Shown here one piece after another: positions 8,521-18,759 of a stretch of DNA of 64,000 nt (position 1 is the stretch's first letter; each line of letters begins with the position of its first letter). The DNA is from an uncultured Sutterella sp. GTDB lineage: Bacteria; Pseudomonadota; Gammaproteobacteria; Burkholderiales; Burkholderiaceae_F. Location of the stretch: the NCBI GenBank assembly GCA_905206365.1, contig CAJLHF010000007.1, positions 1-64,000 on the forward strand, written 5' to 3'. The notes under the pieces were generated by a model that did no database searches, had not been told where the DNA came from, and was given only the letters and a program-made list of their open reading frames with translations. Position numbers and translations under genes: made by a program.

Positions 8521-9483
8521 ATGTCTGAAACGAAGCACGCCCCTCTTCTCATCCTCGGTTCCGGGCCCGCCGGCTGGACGGCCGCCGTCTATGCCGCCCG
8601 TGCGAATCTCAAGCCCGTCGTGATTACCGGCATGGAAGCAGGCGGTCAGCTGATGACGACGACCGAAGTCGACAACTGGCCGGGCGCCGTTGACGGGATC
8701 ATGGGTCCCGAACTGATGGAACGCCTCCAGCAGCACGCCGAGCGTTTCGGCACCGAAGTGGTTTTCGACGTCATCCAGTCGGTCGACCTTTCCTCGCGCC
8801 CCTTCAAGCTTTCGGGCGACATGGGTTCGTACACCGCCGACGCGCTCGTCATCGCCACGGGTGCCTCGGCCATGTACCTCGGCCTTGAAAGCGAAGAGAA
8901 GTACCGCGGTCGCGGCGTTTCGGCCTGCGCGACGTGCGACGGCTTTTTCTATCGCGGCAAGCCCGTGGCCGTCGTCGGCGGCGGCAATGCCGCCGTCGAG
9001 GAAGCCCTCTACCTCGCCAACATCGCGAGCAAGGTGACGCTCGTTCACCGTCGCGACACGTTCCGCGCCGAACCGATCCTCGTCGATCGACTGATGGAAG
9101 CCGTGGCCGAAGGGAAGATCGAGCTGCAACTGCACCGCACCGTCGATGAAGTGCTCGGTGACGGCAAGAACGTGACGGGTCTGCGCCTTGCTTCGACACA
9201 GGGCGAAGCTCCCTTGGAAATCGCCGTCGACGGCCTCTTCGTCGCGATCGGCCACAAACCCAACACGGCGCTCTTCGAAGGCCAGATCGAACTCGAAAAC
9301 GGCTACGTCAAGACGGCAGGCACGGGCTCTGCGGCCGCGACCGCCACGAACGTTCCGGGCGTCTTCGCTGCGGGCGACGTTCAGGACCAACACTACCGTC
9401 AGGCCTGTACCTCGGCGGCAACGGGCTGCATGGCCGCACTTGACGCGCAGCGCTTCCTCGAAGCCCAGGGCCACGGCCGCTAA
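8521..9483 (+). CDS. trxB: Thioredoxin-disulfide reductase TrxB
   Basis: NADPH- and FAD-dependent reduction of thioredoxin in the cytoplasm. A 320-residue protein of normal length with the FAD-binding GSGPAGWTAA near residue 13, the redox pair CATC at residues 136-139, the NADPH-binding GGGNAAVEEA and the C-terminal FAD motif GVFAAGDVQD. The thioredoxin partner (trxA) is also in this window at 24706. Transcribed divergently from ftsK, a common proteobacterial pairing, from its own promoter, and followed by a terminator at 9589. Confidence 0.96.
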   Translation: MSETKHAPLLILGSGPAGWTAAVYAARANLKPVVITGMEAGGQLMTTTEVDNWPGAVDGIMGPELMERLQQHAERFGTEVVFDVIQSVDLSSRPFKLSGDMGSYTADALVIATGASAMYLGLESEEKYRGRGVSACATCDGFFYRGKPVAVVGGGNAAVEEALYLANIASKVTLVHRRDTFRAEPILVDRLMEAVAEGKIELQLHRTVDEVLGDGKNVTGLRLASTQGEAPLEIAVDGLFVAIGHKPNTALFEGQIELENGYVKTAGTGSAAATATNVPGVFAAGDVQDQHYRQACTSAATGCMAALDAQRFLEAQGHGR

Positions 9484-9588
9484 AACACGCCGAAGCATTT
9501 CGGGCGCTTTTGAGATAGTTTGAACCGCGACGAACCGGAAGGCTCAAGCTCCCGATATGCTTCCCTACGCTTGATATGCCCCGACGAA

Positions 9589-9613
9589 GCCCCGCGCTTC
9601 GCGGGGCGTTTTC
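9589..9613 (+). terminator. trxB terminator
   Basis: Perfect 8-bp GC stem (GCCCCGCG, 3-base loop, CGCGGGGC) followed by GTTTT. The remainder of the 351 bases between trxB and the next gene holds only a possible -10 element (GATAAT near 9668) and no reading frame I trust. Confidence 0.85.
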
Positions 9614-9834
9614 TCTTGCTGAGGCGCCGAATGCGCGTCGCCCTCCGCGCACCCGCGGCCGAAGCGCGATAATGGCTCTTCCCCTTTTCGAGGACGTCGG
9701 CGTCGTCACCCCGTGCCGCTACGTGCGGCTCTCTGCGCGACCGACCCACGAGAACACACAGCAGACGATTCAACCAACCGAGGAGCGGCGCTCCTGCCGC
9801 GCGGGAACGCGCGAATTTGCGCGCCGAAACATCT

Positions 9835-10491
9835 ATGAAGTATTCGAGCCTTGCGGATCTGAAGGCCGTCAGTCGCGAACTCAAGGAAAAGGCCAAGGCC
9901 GCCGAAGAAGAACGTCGTCGCGAAGAAGAGCGACGCCTGGCCGCAACGAAAGACGCCCGCGCCTTCCGTGCCGCCATGGCCGATCTCGGCGTGACGCCCT
10001 CCAAAAACGCCAATCGCGTCTTGCACGCCGCGCGCCCCAAGACCCCGACCCCGCAAGCCAAAGCGATCGCCGCGCAACTCGCCGACGAGACACCCGCCGA
10101 TCGCTTCTCCGACGAGTGTGACCCAAGCGACTTTCTCAATGAAGAAGACCTCTTTTTCCGTCGCGAAGGAATTTCGCCCGAGCTTCCCAAGCGCCTGCGT
10201 CGGGGCGAGTGGACCGTGCAGGCCAAGCTCGACCTTCACGGCCTCTATGTCGACGAAGCGCGCGTCGTCTTTGCGAAGTTCCTTGACGACTGCCGCATCC
10301 GCGGCTACCGATGTCTTTCGATCGTGCACGGCAAGGGTTACGGCTCCGCGGGCGGGCAGAGCGTGTTGCGCGAAAAGGTGCGCCGCTGGGTGAAGCAGTG
10401 CGACGACGTGATCGCCTTTGCGCAGGCCGCACCCTCAAAGGGCGATGCGGGCGCGCTCATCGTACTCCTCAAGCAGTCGGGGACCCGATAA
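9835..10491 (+). CDS. Smr-domain protein (SmrA-like)
   Basis: A 218-residue protein with a charged, coiled-coil-like N-terminus (Lys/Glu/Arg run, residues 10-45) and a C-terminal Smr domain marked by LDLHGLYVDEA and IVHGKGYGS. Smr domains, first named from MutS2, nick DNA or cleave RNA; stand-alone proteobacterial forms are linked to nuclease or ribosome-rescue roles, so the exact job is not readable. Start: ATG at 9835; the TTG six codons earlier has no better ribosome site. Single-gene unit closed by the terminator at 10530. Confidence 0.85.
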   Translation: MKYSSLADLKAVSRELKEKAKAAEEERRREEERRLAATKDARAFRAAMADLGVTPSKNANRVLHAARPKTPTPQAKAIAAQLADETPADRFSDECDPSDFLNEEDLFFRREGISPELPKRLRRGEWTVQAKLDLHGLYVDEARVVFAKFLDDCRIRGYRCLSIVHGKGYGSAGGQSVLREKVRRWVKQCDDVIAFAQAAPSKGDAGALIVLLKQSGTR

Positions 10492-10529
10492 GACCCGCCG
10501 TTCGAACGTTGTAACGCTCGGATGAATGC

Positions 10530-10559
10530 AAAAAGCCCCGATCTCGATCGGGGCTTTTT
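10530..10559. terminator. Bidirectional terminator between smr gene and glnB
   Basis: Stem AGCCCCGAT/ATCGGGGCT (10534-10542 with 10547-10555) with flanking A5 and T5 runs; serves two convergent genes. Confidence 0.9.
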
Positions 10560-10585
10560 GCGCTCGAAGGGGCACGCTCGGTGAC

Positions 10586-10924
10586 TCACACCGCCGCTTC
10601 GCCCGTTTCGCCCGTGCGAATGCGGATCACCTGCTCGACATCGAAAACGAAAATCTTTCCGTCGCCGATGCGGCCGGTGTAAGCGGCCTTGCGAATTTCT
10701 TCGATCGCCTGCTCGAGAATGTCGTCCGAAACCACGGTTTCGATCTTGAGCTTCGGCAGGAAGTCGACCACGTATTCGGCGCCGCGGTAAAGCTCAGTGT
10801 GCCCCTTTTGGCGGCCGAAACCCTTCACTTCCGTCACGGTCAGTCCGTGAACGCCCACCTCGGAAAGAGCCTCGCGTACTTCGTCGAGCTTGAACGGTTT
10901 GATGACGGCTACGATCTGTTTCAT
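10586..10924 (-). CDS. glnB: Nitrogen regulatory protein P-II
   Basis: Trimeric signal protein that senses ATP/ADP, 2-oxoglutarate and glutamine status. The 112 residues carry the T-loop KGHTELYRGAEYVVDF with the uridylylation tyrosine, the B-loop TGRIGDGKIFV and the C-loop RIRTGE. It is closer to GlnB than to GlnK by my reading, and no amtB is adjacent, which also argues for GlnB. It starts 13 bases after the stop of an unknown small gene and is probably co-transcribed with it. Confidence 0.94.
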   Translation of the reverse strand: MKQIVAVIKPFKLDEVREALSEVGVHGLTVTEVKGFGRQKGHTELYRGAEYVVDFLPKLKIETVVSDDILEQAIEEIRKAAYTGRIGDGKIFVFDVEQVIRIRTGETGEAAV

Positions 10925-10937
10925 CTCTTGAGTCTCC

Positions 10938-11267
10938 TCACGCTTTGCGTTTCAAACCGATCTGCTCGACGCGGTATTCGTAGAGCGACACATCGGCGAC
11001 GCGCACGCCGAAATGCGGGTCGTTGCCCGGACTGTGCCAGACGTCGAGATTTTGGCGCCAGGCACGGATGAAAGCCGCGACGTTTTGCGGCATCGCCGCA
11101 CTCTGAGTCACCTCTTCGAGCGTGAAGCGCTGGCCGCCCACGAGATAAAACGTGAGATGATGCGCCATCAGGCCGTGCGTGACCGGGGCGGCAAACGCCA
11201 CGGACTGTTTCGGGGTTTCGGACTGTTGCGGGGCGACGAGCTCCGCCTTTTTGTGGCTCTTCGTCAT
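10938..11267 (-). CDS. Hypothetical protein upstream of glnB
   Basis: A 109-residue protein I do not recognise. The first 30 residues are polar and look disordered. The remainder (about 35-109) looks folded, with hydrophobic patterning (HHLTFYLVGGQRF, AFIRAWRQNLDVW, VADVSLYEYRVEQIG) and ends KRKA. No signal peptide, membrane segment or metal motif. The ATG is in good codon context and the stop lies 13 bases before glnB, so a joint transcript with P-II is likely. A nitrogen link is only a guess from position. Confidence 0.6.
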   Translation of the reverse strand: MTKSHKKAELVAPQQSETPKQSVAFAAPVTHGLMAHHLTFYLVGGQRFTLEEVTQSAAMPQNVAAFIRAWRQNLDVWHSPGNDPHFGVRVADVSLYEYRVEQIGLKRKA

Positions 11268-11281
11268 GATCTGTTTCGAGC

Positions 11282-11302
11282 GACCGCCCCCGCGGGGCGG
11301 TC
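11282..11302. terminator. GC-rich hairpin between glmM and the small gene
   Basis: Perfect 9-bp stem GACCGCCCC/GGGGCGGTC with a 3-base loop. No long T-run on either side, so it is a weak or RNA-stabilising structure at the end of the ftsH-folP-glmM transcript. Confidence 0.45.
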
Positions 11303-11332
11303 GGCTTTGAATTCGGGTTGGGAAAGTCTACC

Positions 11333-12676
11333 TCAAGCCTCGGTCGCGGGGATGAGGTCGGCCAGATCGTGTGCCGTGCGGGAGGCGAGTTCCTTGTCAT
11401 CTGCTTCGACCATCACGCGAAGCAGAGGCTCCGTCCCCGAGGGGCGAATGAGCACGCGCCCGCGGCCCGCCAAAGCGGCTTCCGCACGTTCGACCGCCTC
11501 AACGAAGGGCATATGCAACTTCCAGTCCCAGCCCTTCGTGATCCGGCGATTGACGAGCACCTGCGGCATGAGCGCGAGGTCGGCCGTCAGTTCGGCCAGG
11601 GTCTTCCCGGAGCGGCGCAACGCGGCGAGAACCTGCAGGGCGCTCACGATCCCGTCGCCCGTCGTCTGGCGATCGAGCGCAAGGAGATGCCCCGAAGTTT
11701 CGCCTCCGTAGAGCCACCCCTTCGCCTTCAGCATCTCCAGCACGTAGCGATCGCCCACTTTCGAGCGAGCAAACGGCACGCCGAGTTCGTTCAGACGCTT
11801 TTCAAGACCGAAATTCGTCATGAGAGTGCCGACGACGCCCGCGACTTGCCCTTGTGCCATGCGGTCGCGCACGATCACGTACAGGAGCTCGTCCCCGGTA
11901 TAGACGCGACCGCACGCGTCGGCCATGATGAGTCGGTCGGCGTCGCCATCGAGGCTCACGCCCAGTTCGCACCCCGCGTCGCGCGTGCGTTCCGAGAGGC
12001 GTTCGGTATGGGTCGCCCCCACGCCGTCGTTGATGTTGAGGCCGTCGGGGCTCACGCCGTCGGCGCGCACTTCGGCGCCGAGTTCGTGCAACACGTCGGG
12101 GGCAACGTGATAGGCCGCACCGTTGGCGCAGTCGACGAAAATCTTCATGCCGCGCAGATTCACGGAGGGGTCGATCGTCGACTTGCAGAATTCGATGTAG
12201 CGACCCGCGGCGTCGTCAAGGCGCCGCGCCTTGCCGAGCTCGGCGGAAGGAACGCACGAGCAACCACAGTCGATTTCCGCTTCGATCTCTTCTTCAATCT
12301 CATCGGGGAACTTCGTCCCTTCACCCGAGAAGAACTTGATTCCGTTGTCGTCGTACGGATTGTGGCTCGCCGAAATCACGACGCCCGCATCAAGACGAAG
12401 AGCGCGCGTGAGGTACGCAACTGCGGGCGTCGGGATGGGGCCGCAGAGCACGATATCAACGCCCGCAGCGGAAAACCCCGCCTGCAGGGCCGCTTCGAGC
12501 ATGTAGCCCGAAACGCGCGTGTCCTTGCCGATCAGCACCGCGGCGTGCCCTGAGGGGCTGCGTCGACGCAACACGCGCCCCGCCGCCATGCCGAGTTTCA
12601 TCACGAAGTCGGGCGTAATGGGGGCTTCGCCCACCTTGCCTCGAACACCGTCGGTTCCGAAATAATGACGCGCCAT
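11333..12676 (-). CDS. glmM: Phosphoglucosamine mutase GlmM
   Basis: Interconverts glucosamine-6-phosphate and glucosamine-1-phosphate on the way to UDP-GlcNAc for peptidoglycan and LPS. 447 residues, the family norm. The N-terminus YFGTDGVRGKVG, the phosphoserine loop ISASHNPYDDNG, the metal loop SLDGDADR and the C-terminal phosphate-binding RPSGTEPLLRVM are intact. Start: ATG at 12676 with AGGAG seven bases upstream; a longer frame reaching into folP is not needed. It follows folP by 50 bases in the classic ftsH-folP-glmM order. Confidence 0.96.
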   Translation of the reverse strand: MARHYFGTDGVRGKVGEAPITPDFVMKLGMAAGRVLRRRSPSGHAAVLIGKDTRVSGYMLEAALQAGFSAAGVDIVLCGPIPTPAVAYLTRALRLDAGVVISASHNPYDDNGIKFFSGEGTKFPDEIEEEIEAEIDCGCSCVPSAELGKARRLDDAAGRYIEFCKSTIDPSVNLRGMKIFVDCANGAAYHVAPDVLHELGAEVRADGVSPDGLNINDGVGATHTERLSERTRDAGCELGVSLDGDADRLIMADACGRVYTGDELLYVIVRDRMAQGQVAGVVGTLMTNFGLEKRLNELGVPFARSKVGDRYVLEMLKAKGWLYGGETSGHLLALDRQTTGDGIVSALQVLAALRRSGKTLAELTADLALMPQVLVNRRITKGWDWKLHMPFVEAVERAEAALAGRGRVLIRPSGTEPLLRVMVEADDKELASRTAHDLADLIPATEA

Positions 12677-12726
12677 CGCGTTGCTCCTTTGTCTGCGAGA
12701 AATGTGTGGGTTGTGTGAGTGAGCGT

Positions 12727-13566
12727 TCAAAGACCGAGTCGGGCGCGGGTGCGGCGCCAGACGCGCAGCATGGTACACGCCTCGGCCGTCGCGCGAACAT
12801 CGTGAACGCGCAACACGTGCGAGCCCGCCGAGGCGGCGAGCAGCGCCCCCGCAACACTCGCGTCGACACGGTCCTTCGGATCGCCGATCCCCGTCGACAA
12901 CCCGATCATGGACTTGCGGGAAATCGCCGTCATGACGGGGAAACCCGAGTCCGTAAAGCGTTCGATCGCGGCCCAGATGTCGAGACTCTGTTCGTAAGTC
13001 TTGCCGAAGCCGAAGCCCGGATCCCAGCAGATGCGCGAGGCATCGACGCCCGCCTTGAGGAAGGCCTCGGTGCGACGCTCAAGATAGCGGCGCACCGCGT
13101 CGACCGCATCGGTTTCGGGCTCAAGTTGCGTGCGATCCATGATGACGAGACCGCACCCCGATTCGGCCGCCGTTTCGAGCGCCCCGGGCTGCTCGAATCC
13201 GCGGATGTCATTGAGGATCTCGGCACCCGCTTCGGCCGCCGCGCGCATCACGGCCGCCTTCGAGGTGTCGACGCTCACTGAGACACCGCGGCGCGAAAGT
13301 TCCGTGACGACAGGCATCACGCGTTCGAGTTCCATTTCGAGCGTCACGGCCGTTTCGCCGAACCCCGGTCGGGTCGACTCGCCCCCGACGTCGACGATGT
13401 CGGCCGACCCCTTCATGCTTTCGGCCCAGGCAAGCGCCGCCTCCAGGGAGTTGTGCTCGCCCCCATCCGAAAACGAATCGGGCGTGACGTTGAGAATTCC
13501 CATGACGAGCGGAGCCGCCGCGTCGAGATCGTAAGTACGGGTTCGGGTGCGCCAGATGAGCGGCAT
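12727..13566 (-). CDS. folP: Dihydropteroate synthase FolP, with altered MHMQG motif
   Basis: Joins p-aminobenzoate to dihydropterin pyrophosphate in folate synthesis; target of sulfonamides. 279 residues with the signatures GILNVTPDSFSDGG (residues 23-36), GGESTRPG, DTSKAAV, NDIRGF, DPGFGFGKT, SRKSMIG and RVHDV. At the place where most DHPS proteins read MHMQG, this one reads MDRTQ (residues 143-147), and the loop after it is several residues shorter than in E. coli. All other catalytic motifs are kept, so I expect an active enzyme. Lies between ftsH and glmM as in most proteobacteria. Confidence 0.93.
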   Translation of the reverse strand: MPLIWRTRTRTYDLDAAAPLVMGILNVTPDSFSDGGEHNSLEAALAWAESMKGSADIVDVGGESTRPGFGETAVTLEMELERVMPVVTELSRRGVSVSVDTSKAAVMRAAAEAGAEILNDIRGFEQPGALETAAESGCGLVIMDRTQLEPETDAVDAVRRYLERRTEAFLKAGVDASRICWDPGFGFGKTYEQSLDIWAAIERFTDSGFPVMTAISRKSMIGLSTGIGDPKDRVDASVAGALLAASAGSHVLRVHDVRATAEACTMLRVWRRTRARLGL

Positions 13567-13644
13567 GGTGTGTCCTTCGTTCGTTTCGGTGCAGTTTGTT
13601 CTTCGGTTCGGCCTTCGGTCCGAATCGAACCTTCAATCGAATCG

Positions 13645-13683
13645 GGCCGCTCGACTGCACGCGAAGCAGTCGACCGGCCCGTT
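13645..13683. other. Hairpin between ftsH and folP
   Basis: An imperfect long stem (GGGCCG..TCGACTGC with GCAGTCGA..CGGCCC in minus-strand sense) lies in the 211-base ftsH-folP gap. There is no T-run, so a processing or stabilising structure is more likely than a terminator. Confidence 0.4.
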
Positions 13684-13777
13684 CATTGCGGTATGAGATC
13701 GGGGAGGCGGGAATTCGGGCTTCGCTCGGAACCGGCCGAAGCCGATTCCGAAGGGCACTCGGTCCCGTTGCTGCCCG

Positions 13778-15793
<2,016 letters not shown>

Positions 15794-15998
15794 TTACTCA
15801 ACTCCTAGTGAGGGCGCGAACCGCTCGTCGGCCGCTTCGGACCGGGCGGCGAGCCTTCTCGATGGGACCCCGCCGGAACCCGGAATCGGGTTTCGGCGGG
15901 CGGTTTCCCATTTTAACGGCCGCCCGCACGGCGCCTGTGGCGTGTACGGGCTCTTTTGGCCGTCAACTTCGTACGGACTCGGTCTTTTTGGTATGAAT

Positions 15999-16652
15999 TT
16001 ATTTCTTCGGCTTGAGTTCCCGCGCCACGAGGTAGACCTCGGCCGAGGTGTCGCGCGACGCGGCGGGCTTGCGGGTATAGACCTTCTTGAAGACCTTCTT
16101 CAAAGCTTCGACGTACTGCGAGTAGCCCGAACCCTGGAAAGCCTTCGTCACGAAGACGCCCGAGTCCTTCAAGTGCTCCATGCAGAATTCGAGAGCAAGC
16201 TCATTCAAAAGGAGCGAACGGGCCGCATCGGCCGCGGCGATACCCGACAAATTCGGAGCCATATCCGAAAGCACCACGTCGACCTTGTCTCCGTTTAGAA
16301 TCTCGGTCAGCTTGTCGGCCACCTCCTGCTCGCGAAAGTCGCCCTGCAAGAAGGTCACGCCGTCAATCGGATCCATCGGCAGGATGTCCATGGCAATGAT
16401 GCGGCCTTCGACTCGGCCCGATCGATCCGACAGACGCTCGCGAACGATCTGCGTCCAACTGCCCGGCGCCGCACCTAGGTCCACCACGGTCATGCCGCGG
16501 CGAAGCAGATGTTCCCGATCGTCGAGTTCGGTGAGTTTGTACACCGAACGGGCTCGATAGCCTTCCGCGCGGGAACGCTTCACGAACGGGTCATTGATGT
16601 GACGTTCGATCCAGGCACGGTTGGATCTGAGCTTTTTCGTTGCAACAGGCAT
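15999..16652 (-). CDS. rlmE: 23S rRNA 2'-O-ribose U2552 methyltransferase RlmE (FtsJ/RrmJ)
   Basis: SAM-dependent methylation of U2552 in the A-loop of 23S rRNA, needed for late 50S assembly. 217 residues with the SAM-binding DLGAAPGSWTQ, DILPMDPIDGV, the catalytic aspartate region VLSDMAPNLSG and a lysine in VFVTKAFQGSG; K-D-K-E order is as in the family. Divergent from yhbY with a 98-base gap, and immediately upstream of ftsH, the conserved proteobacterial order. Confidence 0.95.
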   Translation of the reverse strand: MPVATKKLRSNRAWIERHINDPFVKRSRAEGYRARSVYKLTELDDREHLLRRGMTVVDLGAAPGSWTQIVRERLSDRSGRVEGRIIAMDILPMDPIDGVTFLQGDFREQEVADKLTEILNGDKVDVVLSDMAPNLSGIAAADAARSLLLNELALEFCMEHLKDSGVFVTKAFQGSGYSQYVEALKKVFKKVYTRKPAASRDTSAEVYLVARELKPKK

Positions 16653-16750
16653 TCTTTTGGCCTCTCGAAGAATTGAAATTTTCGAACGGGGAACGCCGGC
16701 CGGCGCGCTGAGCGGGCCCTTTCCCCGTCCGTCAAGTATTTGGAAAAATT

Positions 16751-17287
16751 ATGAAGGAAATCATTCTCGCGCGTGACACGCGACTCGCCTTGCGTGCTCA
16801 GGCCCATCACCTTGACCCCGTCGTTCTCCTCGGCGCCAACGGCCTTACCGAAGCCGTCATGAAGGAAATCGACCGCGAACTGAAGGCCCACGAACTCATC
16901 AAGGTACGCGTGCCGACCGACGACCGCGAAGAACGCGAAGCCGTGTTCGCCGAAGTAGCCGAAACGCTCGGCTGCGCGCGCGTTCAAATGATCGGCAAGC
17001 TCCTCGTTCTCTGGCGTCCGGCCGACGAATCGGTCGACCCGAAGGAAGCCGAAGAATCCGCTCGCATCGCGGCGCTCGCCTTCGGCCGCGGCTCGGTCGC
17101 GGGCAAGGCCCGCGCCGAAGCGCCCGTCAAGACCCGCAAGGCTCCGGTGAAGGCCGACAAGCCCGTCAAGAAGGTCGCCTCGAAGAAGCCGGGCGAAAAG
17201 AAGAAGAAGAAAGCCGAACCCGCGCCGCGCCGCGCTCGTCCGAAGCGCACCCGCACGACGAAGAAGGCCGCGCTCGCGAAGTCCTGA
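16751..17287 (+). CDS. yhbY: Ribosome assembly RNA-binding protein YhbY with basic C-terminal extension
   Basis: CRM-domain RNA-binding protein associated with pre-50S particles. Residues 1-95 hold the CRM fold, with LDPVVLLGANGLTEAVMKEIDRELKAHELIKV and the GKLLVLWRP strand at the end. Typical YhbY stops at about 97-105 residues; this protein runs to 178, and the extra 80 residues are a Lys/Ala/Arg/Pro-rich tail (KKVASKKPGEKKKKK, RRARPKRTRTTKK) like those of histone H1-type proteins. No frameshift is needed for the extension. Convergent with greA. Confidence 0.92.
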   Translation: MKEIILARDTRLALRAQAHHLDPVVLLGANGLTEAVMKEIDRELKAHELIKVRVPTDDREEREAVFAEVAETLGCARVQMIGKLLVLWRPADESVDPKEAEESARIAALAFGRGSVAGKARAEAPVKTRKAPVKADKPVKKVASKKPGEKKKKKAEPAPRRARPKRTRTTKKAALAKS

Positions 17288-17324
17288 TTGCCCTCAACCT
17301 TACGGTTGGCAGGCAACCATCGAA

Positions 17325-17361
17325 TAAGGCGCACGACTCGATGCGAGGCGTGCGCCTTTTC
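17325..17361 (+). terminator. yhbY terminator
   Basis: Perfect stem GGCGCACG/CGTGCGCC (17328-17335 with 17349-17356) followed by TTTT. It may also serve greA from the other side, although no T-run is found there. Confidence 0.8.
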
Positions 17362-17413
17362 GTTTGCGTGCTCGGGAAGGTCCGCAAGAACCCGCTCGAG
17401 CCGCCCTTAATCC

Positions 17414-17893
17414 TCAGAGGTACTGAACCTCTTCGATTTCGTACGTGACTTCGCCCTTCGGGGCCATGAACTTCACGACGTCACCTTCGAACTTGCCGAT
17501 GAGGGCGCGCGCGATCGGGGACGAAACGGAAATCAGGTTCTGCTTGATGTCCGCTTCGTCGTCGCCCACGATCTGGTAGGTGACGCTCGCGTCGTCGTCT
17601 TCGTTGTAGAGCGTCACCGTCGCACCGAACACGATGCGGTCGCCCGCGTCGACGGTCTTGGGATCGATCACCTGCAGAGCCGGAATTTTTCCTTCGAGCT
17701 CGGCAATGCGTCCCTCGATGTGTCCCTGCTCCTCGCGGGCGGCATCGTACTCGGCGTTTTCCGAAAGGTCGCCCTTTTCGCGGGCCTCCGCGATGGCGGC
17801 GACGACGGCCGGACGGGCGGTCTTCTTGAGGTATTCGAGTTCGCTCTTGAGCTTTTCGGCGCCCTTGATCGTGATGGGAATGCGGTTCAACAT
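17414..17893 (-). CDS. greA: Transcription elongation factor GreA
   Basis: Enters the RNA polymerase secondary channel and stimulates cleavage of backtracked RNA. 159 residues, one more than E. coli. The N-terminal coiled coil contains the tip acidic pair in GDLSENAEYDAA, and the C-terminal FKBP-like domain has SPIARALIGKFEGD. In many proteobacteria greA follows carB; here no carAB is adjacent and 254 gene-free bases lie upstream. Confidence 0.95.
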   Translation of the reverse strand: MLNRIPITIKGAEKLKSELEYLKKTARPAVVAAIAEAREKGDLSENAEYDAAREEQGHIEGRIAELEGKIPALQVIDPKTVDAGDRIVFGATVTLYNEDDDASVTYQIVGDDEADIKQNLISVSSPIARALIGKFEGDVVKFMAPKGEVTYEIEEVQYL

Positions 17894-18147
17894 GTCGGTG
17901 AGGTTTACCCTTCAAATAAAAACACAACGTCCGACCGCAAACGGCCGGACGCTGCAGGAAAAAGTTCCGCGGACGCGCTCCGCGCGCCAAGCTTGCGGAG
18001 CGTCCGAACCCGCCGGTCGTCGCGCACGACGCACGGCGCGACCCCTCTGCGGGCAATGTTGCTAGTGTACCTCAAGGCCGAAGGACGTGGTCGGAGACGG
18101 GGTCGATCGGAACCGCGCCGCGCTCGGACGATTCTCTCCCCGAGGCC

Positions 18148-18744
18148 TCAGTCGTTCGCATAGTTTTGCGGGTCGAGCCGTCGTTCGACGAGTTCGATCA
18201 TGATGTGGATGCACTTGATGTGCAGTTCCTGCACGCGGTCCGCCCAACGGCCCGCGGGCGTCACGATCGCAACGTCCGATTCGAGCGCGAGCGGCGACCC
18301 TTCGCGCCCCGTCATGCCCACGACCGTCATGCCGCAGGCCTTCGCCGCGCGCACTGCTTTGAGGATGTTTTTGCTCGTCCCCGAGGTCGAAATCGCGAGG
18401 AGGACGTCACCCTTGCGACCGAATCCCTCGACCCAACGCGAGAAGACGTCTTCGTAACCGTAGTCGTTTCCGACGCAGGCCATGTGAGAGACGTCCGAAA
18501 TCGCAGTCGCCCCGTAGGGACGGCGATCGCTCCGGTAGCGCCCCGTCATTTCCTCGGCGAAGTGCATCGCGTCGCAGAGACTTCCGCCGTTGCCGCACGA
18601 ATAGATGCGGCCGCCCGCTTCGATGCAGTCGGCGAACACGCCTGCCGCACGGTCCACGGCCGATAGCGCCGCCTCGTTCTTCATGAGGGATTCGAGTGCC
18701 GTATTCGCCTCCGCCAGGGCGGCGAGAATGTGTTCCTTGCTCAT
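18148..18744 (-). CDS. gmhA: Phosphoheptose isomerase GmhA
   Basis: Converts sedoheptulose-7-phosphate to D-glycero-D-manno-heptose-7-phosphate, first step of LPS core heptose synthesis. 198 residues, SIS fold. CGNGGSLCDAMHFAEEMTGRY matches GmhA with the catalytic glutamate, and QELHIKCIHIMIE supplies the C-terminal histidine; zinc-site residues fit GmhA better than other SIS proteins such as DiaA. ATG at 18744 with AGGAG eight bases upstream. Starts 15 bases after recR stops, so it is the last gene of the dnaX-recR operon. Confidence 0.9.
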   Translation of the reverse strand: MSKEHILAALAEANTALESLMKNEAALSAVDRAAGVFADCIEAGGRIYSCGNGGSLCDAMHFAEEMTGRYRSDRRPYGATAISDVSHMACVGNDYGYEDVFSRWVEGFGRKGDVLLAISTSGTSKNILKAVRAAKACGMTVVGMTGREGSPLALESDVAIVTPAGRWADRVQELHIKCIHIMIELVERRLDPQNYAND

Positions 18745-18759
18745 GGAATGTCTCCTATC

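Noticed and set aside
10586..10924. Calling the P-II gene glnK
   Set aside because: No amtB beside it, and sequence reads closer to GlnB.
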